Assembly: GCF_018812025.1 (NCBI RefSeq)
Contig: NC_063054.1
Coordinates: 23,013,308-23,077,307 of the forward strand
DNA length: 64,000 nucleotides
Direction: 5' to 3'
Origin: Megalobrama amblycephala
Lineage: Eukaryota; Chordata; Actinopteri; Cypriniformes; Xenocyprididae
Under the pieces are notes generated by a model, which saw only the letters and a program-made list of their open reading frames with translations, was not told the DNA's origin and did no database searches. Numbering within the stretch: position 1 is the first letter of the stretch; every line of letters begins with the position of its first letter. Below are positions 1 through 13,595 of the stretch, one piece after another. The position numbers and the translations under genes were made by a program.

Positions 1-345
1 GGCGGGGCTAATGTTGCAATGATGAAGTAGGCGTTGATTTCTTCTGTGGAGGCGGGGTTTCACCTAGATAGGCACATTCCAGGATCATTCATTCAATGGG
101 CCTGGTGTCAATAAAAGCTTTTATTGAACTAACAAGGAAGTTTTCAGTTCTGAAACTTAGAGGATATTTTTATAGTACAATGACCTCTTATATATCAAGG
201 AAATGTTGATTTCTCAATTGTGTTCATTTTTCATTTGTTTTTAGTACCTAGATTACAGTGATGCCAATGCAAATATTTCCTTTTCTCCATTTGGACACAA
301 TATCAAAATCTTACAGCCAAAAAGTCCTATTTTTCTGTCTGACTC
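1..345. other. Unclassified non-coding sequence
   Basis: No gene is visible. The first 90 bases contain two GGCGGGG boxes and resemble the tail of a dispersed cyprinid repeat cut by the window edge, but I cannot define its borders. The rest is AT-rich. Confidence 0.4.
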
Positions 346-350
346 AGTTA

Positions 351-1079
351 CCCCTTTTCCACCAAGGCAGTTTGAGTGCTGGTTCGGAGCCAGAGCCTAG
401 TTTCAAATCAGTTCTTTGTCTTTCGACACACAAAGCACCAGCTCCGAACCAGAAAAAGTGGTTCGTAAGTAGCACCAAAACGTTGCTGGGCTAGAAGTAA
501 GAACCGCTTGCGTCAGGGGCTGGGGGCGGGGTTACCGTGACCAACAAGAAACTTGTGACCGCCATTTTTGAAATAGCAGCTAATCGAGCTAATAGCAGCT
601 CGATTGTAATCTCCGTCTATATACAAATTACGGCGAGCCGTGTTTGGATGCCGATGTAGGTTCGCAAAGCCATGAGCATCAACAGTAGTGAAACATCCGC
701 GATTGTTGATAGAAGGCTTGTTCGAGATGCATCGGAGCAGCGCGGACCGATTCGGCGGGTGCCGCGGGACCGTTTGTAGAGCATACGACTCCTTGTACTT
801 TTGGGTCGTTCTCGCGGAGCTTTGATGTCATGAGCCGATCACTTTGCGAGAAGCCGATGCATCTCAAACGAGCCTGGTGTGTTTGTGTTTGGCGCTGCAG
901 CGCTAGCTTTGCTGTGAAATATGAGACGTATACAGTGACGTAAGACCTGGCTCTGTGCTGGCTCTCTAGCCTGTGGAAAGGCAAACTGGTTCTTAGAAGG
1001 CTCGTCAGTTGAACCAACTCCGAACTGGCACTAGCACTAGCTCTGAACTAGCACCTGGTTCGTGCTGGTGGAAAGGGGG
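351..1079. mobile_element. Non-autonomous DNA transposon (MITE), about 730 bp
   Basis: The ends are inverted: the left end begins CCCCTTTTCCACC and the reverse complement of the right end begins CCCCCTTTCCACC. The similarity continues inward for about 60 bp around GTGCTGGTTCGGAGCC-like sequence. TTA lies outside the left end and TAA outside the right, so no perfect target duplication is seen and the superfamily stays open. The interior is GC-richer than the flanks and has no long reading frame, so the element must depend on a transposase made elsewhere. Confidence 0.75.
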
Positions 1080-2570
1080 TAAGTGTCATCCACTGTTCAT
1101 TTTCACGGTACACAAGCAAATGCCTGACCTCCACATTACCTCATTCACCTGCTCAGGTGTGCTGAGTTGCAAGGTAAGCTGCATGGCTATGTAGACAGCT
1201 CTAACAAGAAAAGGAAAAAGAGCCATCACTCCTTCCCAAACAGGGTTAAGATGTCAAAGGTCACCCTGCACTTCTTCCCCAGGGTCATTACGTCATCCCA
1301 TCCATGTTGTTTTTCTGTCTTTCTCTAACCCCTCTCCCTTTTTCTTCAATGGCATTTATGTAAACACAGCTGTGATGTTGACATTAAAGGGCCTTGATCT
1401 TTTGATCCCCTCTGAAAAATCCGTGGCCCTCTTTTCCTCTCGCTACATCAGAGAACACACGCGTCCGATACAACAACCACAAGTGCAACTGTATCCGCTT
1501 GAACTGCAGGTGCCGTTCTTCATGTTCCGCACGGCATCAAATAAACACATATTGCACCATTGCGAGAGGATCGAGAGGGCCGTTAGCACTCGCTGCACAC
1601 AATCGTCATGTGGCCGCCAGTAAACAGCAATCAGGGAAGCGAGGATGCCAGTAAGCGGATCGGTGCGGTGAGACCTACATGTAAATTGAGAGTCAAAGTA
1701 ATCAGGAGCTTCTCAGCGAAGCATAGAGGCTCAAATTTTACCAATGAGAGAAAAAACAAGATTTGTGAATCAGAGAGCGTCAAAAAAAGTGCTTACGAAA
1801 GAAGTTCAAACACAATAAATGGGCCGCAGTGGGGGCCCCTGGTGTAGACTTTCCCCAGGCTGTTTGTCTCATTAGGGACTCTATTGATTAATAACATCCC
1901 TGGAAACCAGCGGTATTAGTCGAATTAGGAGACCCGGGGGGAATTAAGAGGGAAAAGAGGAGGGGATAACCTTGCACTAGCCCAGGGCTCTGTCTCGCGG
2001 TATTTCCCCTCTTGCACGATGAATGAAATCAAGCCTGCCAGGCACCCGGTCTCTGAACCCTAATCCAATATCATTAGTATTCTCATGTTTGGCTTGGCAA
2101 TGCCTGACGTGATTAATGTGGCCATGGAGTTGACAGAGAGAGATCATGAGTTGTGTTGATGGTCCGCTTCACATAATCAGATGTGGGTTTGTGATTGATT
2201 CTTTCGTTAATTCGCACAGCCTCCCTCTGCCGTACACTTTTCTTCCTGTGATTTTGTCTTTCTCTTTTTTTTCATCAGGCTACTGTGTCATATTATCTGG
2301 CTCATTCGCAGTGAAATGCACTTCAGTTGTTTATGCGCTTGTGTACTGAGAGTGAAAATCTAGGGAAGTACACATGTACTTACTGATGTTGGAGCATACA
2401 GTATGTGTTGGGCTCACTGTGAGAGGAAGATACTGTTTTCAGGCTGTCTTGAACCTTCAAATCTCAGGCTTGACCTTTATTGAGAATCCATAAACCATTT
2501 TGCAAAATTATTAGAGATTGACCTTTGCCCACTTCTAGAAATCTGTCTGGAATTTGGTTATCACCATTCC
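1080..2570. other. Non-repetitive non-coding stretch; candidate regulatory segment about 1840-2140
   Basis: No exon-like reading frame is seen. Bases 1840-2140 are compositionally complex and AT/GC balanced, with ATTA cores (TTGATTAATAAC, TGATTAATG) typical of homeodomain-bound enhancers. Calling it regulatory is inference; only alignment to other fish would decide. The remainder shows nothing recognisable. Confidence 0.3.
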
Positions 2571-2575
2571 TCCAT

Positions 2576-2645
2576 TTCTTTCTTTCTTCCTTTCTTTAGA
2601 AATCTATCTATATAATATATAATCTATATCTATCTATCTATCTTG

Positions 2646-2680
<35 letters not shown>

Positions 2681-2973
2681 AGTGTGTATATATATATATA
2701 TATATAACTATCTATCTATCTATCTATAGTAGAATTTAATTTAATTGAATAGTATCTATCTTGTATCTATCTATAGTATCTGTCTATCTATCTATCTATC
2801 TATCTATCTTGTATCTATCTATCTCTATCTATCTATCTATAGTAGAATTGAATTGAATAGTATCTATAGTAGAATTACATTTAATTTAATAATATCTATC
2901 TATCTAGCTATCATTTAACATTTATCTATCTATCTTTTATCTATCTATAGTAGAATTTAATTTAATTGAATAG

Positions 2974-3025
<52 letters not shown>

Positions 3026-3161
3026 ATTTATCTATCTTGTATCTATCTATCTATCTATAGTTGAATTAAATTGAATAGTATGTATCTATGTATCTATCTA
3101 TCTATCTATCTATCTATAGTAGAATTTAATTTAATTTAATAGTATCTAACTATCTATCTAG

Positions 3162-3230
<69 letters not shown>

Positions 3231-3282
3231 CTATCTATAGTAGAATTGAATTGAATTTAATAGTATCTAACTATCTATCTAG

Positions 3283-3314
<32 letters not shown>

Positions 3315-3357
3315 ATTTATCTATCTATCTATAGTAGAATTTAATTGAATTGAATAG

Positions 3358-3432
<75 letters not shown>

Positions 3433-3484
3433 AATAGAATTTAATTTAATTTAATTTAATAGTATCTATCTATCTATCTATCCA
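2576..3484. repeat. Compound TATC microsatellite with interspersed AATTT/GAATT spacers
   Basis: A short TTTC tract is followed by about 900 bp of TATC (GATA on the other strand) repeats. The arrays are broken at least eight times by a spacer of roughly 20-30 bp that begins ATAGTAGAATT, continues with two to four TTAAT or TGAAT pentamers, and ends TAGTATC. Spacers lie near 2726, 2839, 2862, 2947, 3057, 3117, 3237, 3332 and 3432. The array and spacer form a larger repeating unit, so the locus has grown by duplicating whole units as well as by slippage. Confidence 0.95.
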
Positions 3485-4900
3485 GTTGTCACTCTCATTT
3501 ATAGTCAACTGTGTCCGAATGTAACTATATTTAACAAGACTGAGAAAAAAAAAAAGAAAAAAAATCCTAGAAACCACAAAACATCACATTGGCAACCATC
3601 CTAGCATCGTGTGGGCACAGACAAACATCACACACATTTCCTTTAGAAAATGTATAAATCTTGTTTTGTTGTTTTTTGGTATCTTTCTTACTGGTCTTGA
3701 TGAGATATTTAAGACTATTACATTTAACCATTTAATGAATATTCATTAACCATCTTTTTAAATTCATTTCCCTGTATGCATCTCTCAGCAGTACAGCAGA
3801 ACTTCTAAAATTTGGACTGAGCTGAATATTTGTGGACTTATTAGGTTAGGTATGAGGGCCAGCTGTTTCGGTCGAGTGGGTCTGCTGAGTGGACACTGAT
3901 GAATCCGGTCTGATAATGAGCGTTAAGCATGCTGAGAATCCACACGTTTCAATCATTACAACTCAACCTCCAGGGAGAGAGGAATGCAGAGAGAGAGAAA
4001 ATGACGAGGGACGTAGAGGCAAGAAAAGACATAAAAAACCTCTACGGCAGAGTGAAAATCTTCATTTTTCTCTACAGCTTTAGCACTGCGAGTCTTGGCA
4101 TAGACAAACGGCAGGTATCACCTTCCTCCAAGCCTGGGCCCAACGCCGTCGCTGCTCTTTACGCTTGAAGGAAACACTTAACGAAAGTTGATGTGTTCAA
4201 GAAATATGTGTCTATGTGTATATGTTTACTTGTAGAAATAAATCCAGGACCAGAAGTTCCTCTGAGGAGAACCAGATCCCAGCTCATCGAGGGCTATTGA
4301 GGGACCAGGACAGGGGGACGTAGGAACAAAATAATGACGGATGGTGTTGATTGGACATCTTGTGTGAATTAAAGTGGGTTTGACTCTGCTCCTTGTCCCT
4401 GCGTGCGGCAGATCGGATAACAAAGCCAGGCTTGTGAAGGTAAACCGATCCTATCACCAGACTCCATTCAGCAGCTCCACAGGTCTGTCCACAGAAAAGT
4501 TTTTCTGTTTCTCTGTGCTGAAAGAGGAGAGCAGTGGATACACACAGAGAAAGAGAGAAAGAGAGACACACTCACAAATAAGTACCTACATACTTTGGAC
4601 ACACACAGCTATACTTACTGCTTCACACACACATTCAACAGGCCGTGAAATGGGGCCTTATCTGGCTGACAGAAAATGAGATGTAAAAGGCTTTTTCAGG
4701 TATGCACATTCCTTTCTGTCATCCTCAAGAGCATCATTCGTCTAAGTTTCCAGTAAAGAAAACTCTACATGATTTCTCTCACATCTTGTCCTTGAGGTGC
4801 AGTAAAACACCTATACATTGAACTCTCTGTAGATCCACACAAGCTATATCTCCAATTATACGGTCAGTTTAACCTATAAAGTCATTTTAACATTGTTTTA
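3485..4900. other. Unclassified non-coding sequence
   Basis: Mixed AT-rich sequence with a poly-A run near 3545 and a GA/CA-rich tract near 4545-4640. Open frames up to about 100 codons occur on both strands over the same bases and show no recognisable domain, so I read them as chance. No repeat borders were found. Confidence 0.4.
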
Positions 4901-4904
4901 ATTA

Positions 4905-5131
4905 TGTTTATAAAACGGTTATTTCCTGTCCTTGATTCTGATTGGTCAATAGCTGTGTTTTATTCACGATAAAACACTGCTATAACCGCTTCACCCAACG
5001 GTTCTGTGTATCACTACACGACACCCTTAGCAATCATGAGAGGCTGTGCTGTATCGTAATAAATCACGGCTTCGCGTTGTGCCTAACAATGCCCTTCAAC
5101 GCCCTTACCATATTGCTTACATAATAATACT
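4905..5131. repeat. Internally deleted copy of the repeat at 58757-59475
   Basis: Both copies open with a block containing TCCTGTCCTTGATTCTGATTGG and TTTATTCACG, then CACCCAACGGTTCTGTGTAT, and close with GTTGTGCCTAACAATGCC and ATTGCTTACATAAT. The copy here is about 230 bp and the other about 720 bp, so the middle is missing here. Confidence 0.75.
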
Positions 5132-5202
5132 CAGATAAAGGTGGAGTGGATATTTGGTCATCTGTTAAATGATTATTAATTAATTATTAATTATAAAGGC
5201 TT

Positions 5203-5346
5203 TTTTTTGTCTACATTACTGTATTGTACTGCACTGTGCTACGCTATGTTGTACTGCACCAATAACATACCACACTTTACTATACCATATATTACACTAT
5301 ACCAAATCATACTGTACCATACTTTATTATATGAGACTACACTACT
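5203..5346. repeat. Degenerate TAC-pentamer minisatellite
   Basis: A loose array of 5-mers of the type TACTG, TACCA and TACTA. It has decayed enough that no exact unit count is possible. Confidence 0.6.
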
Positions 5347-5448
5347 ACTACGTTTTTTTTTGTTGTTTTTTTTTTTAATGAAGTCACCAAGATTGCATTT
5401 ATTTATTATTAAATTTAAAATAACTGTTTTCTATTTTAAATTATACTA

Positions 5449-6120
5449 CGGGGCTGTTGAATGCTTGAATGTGATTGGTTGACGAACGTTCTAAGGTGTG
5501 CAATTATTTTCCGGAATAAACGCACGGCTAAATTAGTTCTGGGCAGGTCTTGACCGCATTGCAGTTCCATATCACTTCGCCAAATCATTTCTGTCATTTT
5601 AAAAGGTCCTTACAGCCTACAACAGCAAAAGAATCAACCAAAACCCACAACGACACTGAACAAGCAAATAAATATAGTAAAAAATAGAATAAAAACGGTT
5701 TAAAAATGTTTTTTGCCACAAATACATTTTATTATGTCCTGAAAACACATACTCTTTCTCTCGCTCTCACTCAAACGCACACACGCAGTACAGACAGGAC
5801 ACACACTCACACGGAAACATGTTGTCCGAGCTGCTCTGACGAATTAGTCAGTAAAATAATTTAAAGCTACATGAGATTTCTCACCAACGAGGTAATAACG
5901 GTTCTTGAGGTATAAACTTAGTTTCACTTTTAGAGACACTGCTGCCAAACACTGCTGAGAGACTCACAGACTCAGGTAGGCTAATTTACACTCTTATTCT
6001 CTTATTCTCATTTCAGTAAAGCAACTCAAATGTTCTAAGTAAACAATAATTATAAACAACAAAGTCAAAATATTTAATTTTATTTAATGTTTAAGTCAAC
6101 TGTACTTAAAAATGCAGTAT
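5449..6120. other. Repeat fragment (5449-5560) then unclassified sequence
   Basis: Bases 5449-5560 contain GGGCTGTTGAATGCTTGAAT followed by GTGATTGGTTGACGAACG. I know this as the end of a cyprinid dispersed repeat, and it shares its TGATTGG core with the repeats near 58.7 kb. From 5560 to 6120 the sequence is AT-rich with a CA-rich patch near 5770-5815 and nothing recognisable. Confidence 0.4.
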
Positions 6121-6123
6121 ATA

Positions 6124-7669
<1,546 letters not shown>

Positions 7670-7671
7670 TA

Positions 7672-9490
7672 TAGTCTTGAAGTTTTAGAGCTCATTCTCA
7701 ACCTAACCACAAGCACTACTCTTCACCACGATGATAACCCTACAAAACTTCAACATCACAGAAACACCTTTAAATACCAAAATAACAGAACATTAAACAA
7801 TAACACATCTCCCCCTATTTAATCTTGAGCAAAAACACACAAAATTACTTACACAGTGTAACACAATTCATGCTGGGAACTTGAAATCTGCTGCAACTCA
7901 CTTTAATGTTGAATGGATTCTTCTGATAACGTCGGTTAGAGAAACAATGTGACGTGTATGACGTCAGTTTTTTATGCCCCTCAGTAAATGTTGAGCTACA
8001 TAAAAATAAAACTAAACTCCTCGTTCAGAAAATGTAATTGTTTTAAGTTGCAGCAATGATTTAACAGACTTTTGGTAGTTAGTTAGTAGTACTGTTTGGG
8101 TTTACAGTGTACCTTATGCATACTAATCATGTTACTGTTGTACAGTCTGATTTAGCAAGTTATGTTGCAAAAAATATTTTCATATTTTTGTCTTGTTTTC
8201 CTTGTTTTCTTTGTTCTTGTTGTAAGCATAAAACTTACAAAATGTTGTTAGATCTATGCTTTAAAAAGTTTTGTTTTTTTTTGCCAGTAGACAATTTTAT
8301 ACAGTAGACAATTTTGTTAACGAATTTTATAAAGTGTAAAATATTCCACTGATTTGAGTAGCTCATGTTATAGAGAACAAACCCCTTCTTTCATGAGAAA
8401 CGTTTTTAGGTAAACAGACTGAGCAAAACATTCTGTCCTGCTTCCAGAACTGTAACAGCTGGAGCAGCACAATATATTTAACAGTCATTAGATATTTTCC
8501 TCCTCGATGATTAACTAAAATAATACAATGAACGTCGTGTGTGTCAACACAGCTAATATGAGTCGAGAGAAGGATTCACGTGATAATGTGAACGGGCGCA
8601 ATATCAGCGCTTGCATTACATATAGAATGAACTAACCCGGCTGCCAGCAGAGCACTCAAGATGGCAGGCATTCTTGGGAGGCCGTGATGTCAACCGAGCT
8701 GCCCTCGGAGCAGAAGAGAAGTGGAATTTGATGCTCGGTCCGTTCGAATGCACTCACACCGGGGTTGCTCCCATCTCTGCTTCATATTCATTTCTCTGTC
8801 GGAGAGGGATTGTGTGGGTGGATTTGAAGGAACAGGGTTGAGAAGCTCACAACTGTAAATACTGCAGATTTAAGTCTAGAAGATAATTTTTACATTAACG
8901 CATTAAAATGTATTTTATTGTCTTTCTTTGAGTTATATGTGCAGATATAAGTGTCACCACAGATTAGAGAGATAAGATTTAATTCTTACTGAATGTTGCA
9001 TATTTGGCAAGGGATATGAGGTATTTCCAGCTTGTTCATTTTTATTGCACTTTCTTCCCTCTTTCAACTCATTTGTTTGTGTTTAGCTTAATCTTCATAC
9101 TGCAGTTTTTCAGAACAAGTCTCCAGGTATCTATTGCATAAATCCTCCTAATTTGTGTGTATGAGGTTGTGTGAGAAGGAGAGAGACTGTGTGTAAAGTC
9201 CTTAGCCAACATCAAGACAAGTGCGTGTGATGGATGTGGGAATGAAAGATCACATCTGTGTATTTTCCATTTGTCAGTGGTGGATCAACACATCTGGTTA
9301 TTAATTATGGCCAATATTAGAACATTCTATACTAATACCAGACTTCTTTCAGGAAAATGCTGTGTGTCTTGGCGCTGAGCTTCTGTCTTTGTGTTTTCCT
9401 CATTGAAGATATGAGTTGGATAAAGAGCTACGCTTTTGATTGGTTGCTGATCAAGTTCAACACACAAGGTAAAATATTGCACTTTTTCTT
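7672..9490. other. Non-repetitive non-coding stretch; candidate regulatory segment about 8520-8830
   Basis: No gene is seen. Bases 8520-8830 are more complex and GC-richer than the flanks and carry no repeat signature I know. Elsewhere the stretch is AT-rich with short poly-T runs. Regulatory function is a guess based on complexity only. Confidence 0.3.
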
Positions 9491-9492
9491 AA

Positions 9493-9840
9493 GGCTGTCA
9501 GCTTTTAAAAATGTAATTCATTTAATTTGATGATATGCTGATTATCCCAGCTAACAATTTTATATTCTAAGAACATTTTCTTTCCGTCATGTTATATAAG
9601 TTTAAAACGTCCATTTTTTTAATGTTTAAGAATGTTTTTCTTTGGTTATGTGCAAAGATATGTTTACTGAAATAATTTTATCGAAATTATAAATTGCATA
9701 TATTAATGTTTCTGATGAAAAAAGCCCTCAAATGAAGATAAGTAAAATATATTATATTATTGCAGCAATATTTTTTTTATTTCCATTTATTTCCAGTAAG
9801 CCTATACTAGCAGTCCACGATGATCCATTTTGCTGATCAA
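9493..9840 (+). repeat. Diverged tandem duplication, unit 1
   Basis: Unit 1 opens with GGCTGTCA and closes with AAGCCTA...CAGTCCACGATGATCCATTTTGC-like sequence. Unit 2 (9850-11050) opens and closes with clearly related sequence, and the interior motifs (CATTTTCTT, TTGCATAT, CCCTCAAA) keep the same order. It resembles an old dispersed repeat beginning GGGCTGTCAA. Confidence 0.65.
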
Positions 9841-9849
9841 GTGTTTATA

Positions 9850-11050
9850 GGGCTGTCAATTGGTAAAAAAATGTAATTAAACTAATTCAATGATAACAAC
9901 TTCATGTTCTAATGACATTTTCTTAACATTCCCAAGGTTATTTGAGACATTTCTTTTTTCTTTGTTTAGATAAACTTTCAGGAACACGTTATCATGATTT
10001 TTGAGCAAAATAATCAAAATTAATTGCATATTTTAATACATTTGCTAAGAAAATCCCTCAAAATTAAGATAATTTAAAGGGGACCTATAATGCCTCTTTT
10101 ACAAGATGTAATATAAGTCTCTGGTGTCCCCAGAATGTGTCTGTGAAATTTCAGCTTAAAATACGCAACAGATAATTTATTATAGCTTGTCAAATTTGCC
10201 CCTATTTGGGTGTGAGCAAAAAAAACCCCCCACAATTTTTGTGTGTCCCTTTAAATGCAAATGAGCTCCTGCTCTCAGCAGCTTTCCAGAAGAGGGCGGA
10301 GCTTTAACAGTTCACGCTTCGGTTGCTCAACAACAACAAAGCTGGAGAATCTCACGCAGCCAAAATGACGATTGTCAGCCTTATATTGTTTAAACCGGAG
10401 TCGGACACTGATGGAGAGGCTCAGGAAGAAGTTACAACTTTTAGAATGCAACTGGACGTTTCTGAATGGTTAGTAGATAAATTTATGAAGTTGCTGCGGA
10501 ACTGATTCAACTCATCGACTAGCATGTGCCGTCATGTTATTCTTTTGTGCAAATCCAGCATTGAATTGACCATCATTTGTGAATCAGTCTGGCATAAAAG
10601 GACGGCATGTTAACAACACTGCTACAACAACTCTTCCTCTTCTCTAAAGCAGCCCAACATGGTCTCTCCCCTTTTGGGGAGTTCTCGGGGGCAGGGTTTA
10701 TGTAAATTTTAGGGTTAGTGATGTCACTAACCCGGGAAGAAGCTTGTTGTAGTCCCTACCAGCCATTTGTTGTAGTCCTTAAAAGAAAATATCTCCCTTT
10801 GCATTGAACTTTGAGCATTATAACTTTGCAGATGTTGTTTATGCTCTAACAGCAACATTACACACTAACTAAAGTTAAAAAAGTGAAATCATAATCAACC
10901 ACCCCTTTAAGGGTAATACATTACTGCGGCAGATAAGCAAATCTTTGAATAGACAAACACTGGCTTCAGAAGTCAATATATTGTTTGTTTTATTTGCATT
11001 TCATTGAACATAAGCCTACTGGCCTACAGTCCACAATGATCAATTTTGCA
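9850..11050 (+). repeat. Diverged tandem duplication, unit 2, interrupted by a TTAA element
   Basis: This is the second copy of the unit at 9493-9840. It is longer because an 829-bp element (10078-10906) and its duplicated TTAA lie inside. Without that insertion it is about 370 bp, close to unit 1. Confidence 0.65.
10078..10906 (+). mobile_element. TTAA-flanked non-autonomous element (AGGGGACCTATAATGCC family)
   Basis: TTAA lies at 10074-10077 and again at 10907-10910. The left end reads AGGGGACCTATAATGCC and the right end ends ACCACCCCT. About 80 bp just inside the left end resemble one end of the AGGTGCCCTAGAA family (15290 and others), but the other end is unrelated. A 60-codon frame inside (10323-10505) shows no known domain. 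Confidence 0.85.
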
Positions 11051-11059
11051 CTCAATGTC

Positions 11060-12955
11060 TGAGGTCAACTTATACTGGTAGGAAAATTTATTATTTTAGA
11101 ATTATCATGTGGGTCATAGGACATAAGTGCATTGATTATACTGTTTACTACATTAACATGTTAAATTGACCTATGTTTAATGTAAAGTCAAATGGACAAA
11201 GAGCTGTCGGTGTATATTGTCTTCAGTTTCATCTTTTGTTTTGAGCAGGAAGTCGTCCTGGTCTGGACAGCACAGCTGCAGATCATAAGAGCGGCGATAT
11301 TTACAGTTCAGGATTGTTCTGACGAGGGCAAAGAAAGGCAATAAATCTCCCTGCGTGCTGTCCGTCCATGAGCCAGCATAACAACAGCAAAAAAGAACTT
11401 AACGGGAACCGCTGTCACATTCTGAACTGAAAATATTTTCATTCCTGAGACAAGGACACAGCGTCCAGCTCTAGGGTCATTTGCCCCCTCCCGTCCCCAC
11501 ATACTGACACTTACAAACACGCACTCAAAAATGCATATACCATTTCTAAATGCATTGTGGGGCTTTTTTGGAAGACCTTCTTGCGTTTTCTTTCTCTGGC
11601 CCCCATGAGAAGGCGAGACCCTACTCCCCCTCCGTGTCCAGGCCAGACTCCCTGGCATTTCCCACTTCGCTGTGGCCAGTTGTTGTTGGTGGACTGAAAA
11701 CCGGAGGAAAATAAAGAGATCTAAATGTCAGCAGGGAAGTGCAGTGCATTCCGCGCCCCTGCATCTCCTGAGCGGTCACCTAGAACAGCGTGTGATCCCG
11801 AAACAAAGCTGCCCACGGCGGAAGGTGGGGGTGGAAGTGGAGATATTACCCAGAATGCAAGCCTGCGGGATTGTCACCGAGTCCAGCAGAATATCTCTCT
11901 GGTCCATCTCTACCTGCAGGGGCTGGGCCACTTTTCATTTAGATTTTTTTTACGGGATATTGCATTTTTCTGGGTCGGGTCGGGATGACGGGGGACCGGC
12001 GGTGACATAAATGGAGGAAGCTTGAAAGGGAGAGCTGTACCTGATCCAGTGGAAGCCTCCGACACATACACACACCGCTCTGTTCCTTTCAAGCAAGCAC
12101 ACACCGTACGGACACATAATGAAAATACATGGGTAGACTACATGGAGATTTAAAGGTGTGTACTGTACACTGCAGGACATTTTCTTTTCCTCTCCTTCCT
12201 TCCCAAGCCCCTTTTTTTCCTCAAAGGTGTTTTCAGTGGGAGCATGAAAGATGCATGAGGAAGAGAAAGGTCACCGCTGAAAATACAAAAAATAAAGGCC
12301 TTTTTGTCGCAGCACGAATGAGAGAGAATGGTAATTTTATTTAGTCTTTTATTTCTTTTTTTTGTCTCTCTGACAGTTTGTTGGCAAAGAGAGACAGTGA
12401 GCCATAAAATGGGACCCCTCGGCTTGGCAGTTCACTGAGCGGGACGTCACTCTCGAATTAGCTTTGTTTCTTAAATGCTCTCGTAAGAGAACGCCGCACT
12501 CTTGGTGCCATTGAAAGCTCCAGAGATCATGAATTCCTTGTTTATGTGAACTTGAAAAGATGCTGGCGCATTTCACTGGAAGGCGATATTTACATACAGC
12601 GTGGCATGGCCATGCATTCGATTTAGATCCGAGTAGCCCAATTGATCCCCGTCCAAAAACATACTCTTAGCCTCCACTGCCGTCTCATGGAATACATTAT
12701 TCTATTTTACTCTATATTAGGTTTACCTCAAATGCAACACCAGTAAGCCAGTGCTAGATCTCTAAGCATGTGCAGAATATTATGTGGGATCGCTTGACTA
12801 AAGCTTGGAGTTTTGACTAAAGCATTTACCTCACCGCAAATGGTGAAAAAATAACATTTACTGCTACTGTGGATGTTTTTAGTTATTCTGCGCAGACCTT
12901 TCCCTGTGGGGACCTCATGAAAAAGTCTGCAAATATCTGAAACCATTGTTGAATG
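11060..12955. other. Non-repetitive region with candidate regulatory segments (about 11280-12100 and 12370-12670)
   Basis: This is one of the GC-richer, most complex parts of the window. No splice-consistent exon could be assembled: the frames at 11308-11658 (minus) and 11672-12010 (plus) have no recognisable domain and overlap frames on the other strand. The stretch 12370-12670 is dense in E-box, GATA- and homeodomain-like words. Conserved non-coding elements are a reasonable guess; a lineage-specific exon cannot be excluded. Confidence 0.35.
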
Positions 12956-12961
12956 AATTAA

Positions 12962-13595
12962 AGGTTCACCAAGAAAAAAGAAAATGTAACTATATAGCAT
13001 TAGGAAGACATGACATGAAAAACGAAAATGTTTGCAAGCATTTATTTCCCATTGGGGCCTCTCAAGCTCTGAAAAGCATCTATAAGTGCTGCTATATTCC
13101 ATAGCATTGTCTAAGTAATAGATTGAATTTAAGTCATTATTAACTGAGAGTCTTCCCCTCCAATGAGATGTTAACCATTGTTACTGGATCATTGAGCTTG
13201 AGATGTAAATCAAAATTTTGTGAATGAATCATTCAGACTGTTTTTGGGAACTGATCAACTGAATAATTTAAAAGAACTAACTCAAATGAACTATTCTTTC
13301 ATGAACTGAACATCACGACTTCTTTCATGGACAAGGAGAATTAAGTTGTCAAGGAGAATTAGTTCCCAACACTAAGCTATAACTTGCAATATACTATACA
13401 GCAGCACACAAGTCAAATGAACCACTTTTATGATATTTTTTGGTGCTTTTGTGTGCTTTTTGAAGCTTGAAAGTCTCTTTTCCCATTCTTTGTAATTGTA
13501 TGAAAAAGAGTGACCATCTACATTCAAGTTTCACAGAAGAAACAAAAAGGTTTGAAGATGAGGGTGAGTAAATTTTCATATGAATTTTCACTTTA
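12962..13595. mobile_element. Old palindromic TTAA-type element, degraded
   Basis: TTAA at 12958-12961 is followed by AGGTTCACCAAG. The right part carries GAGGGTGAGTAAATTTTCAT, the inner signature of the same class. Left and right halves are loosely inverted (TGCTGCTATATTCC near 13088 and TACTATACAGCAGCAC near 13390). The right terminus is truncated, so its border is approximate. The interior has the TGAATCATTCAGACTG and GAACTGATCAACTGA words of a cyprinid family known to me. Confidence 0.6.

Noticed and set aside
258..494. 78-codon plus-strand frame
   Set aside because: It runs from unique sequence into the MITE at 351, has no domain, and is of a length expected by chance.
351..1079. Assigning the first MITE to PIF/Harbinger because TTA and TAA flank it
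   Set aside because: The flanking triplets are not identical on one strand, so the target duplication is not demonstrated.
2576..3484. CRISPR-like array of repeats and spacers
   Set aside because: The units are TATC microsatellite arrays with low-complexity spacers in a vertebrate genome.
10323..10505. 60-codon frame inside the TTAA element
   Set aside because: It is short, has no known domain, and lies in a non-autonomous element whose relatives are not known to me to encode protein.
12728..13102. 124-codon minus-strand frame
   Set aside because: It runs into the degraded palindromic element at 12962 and has no domain.
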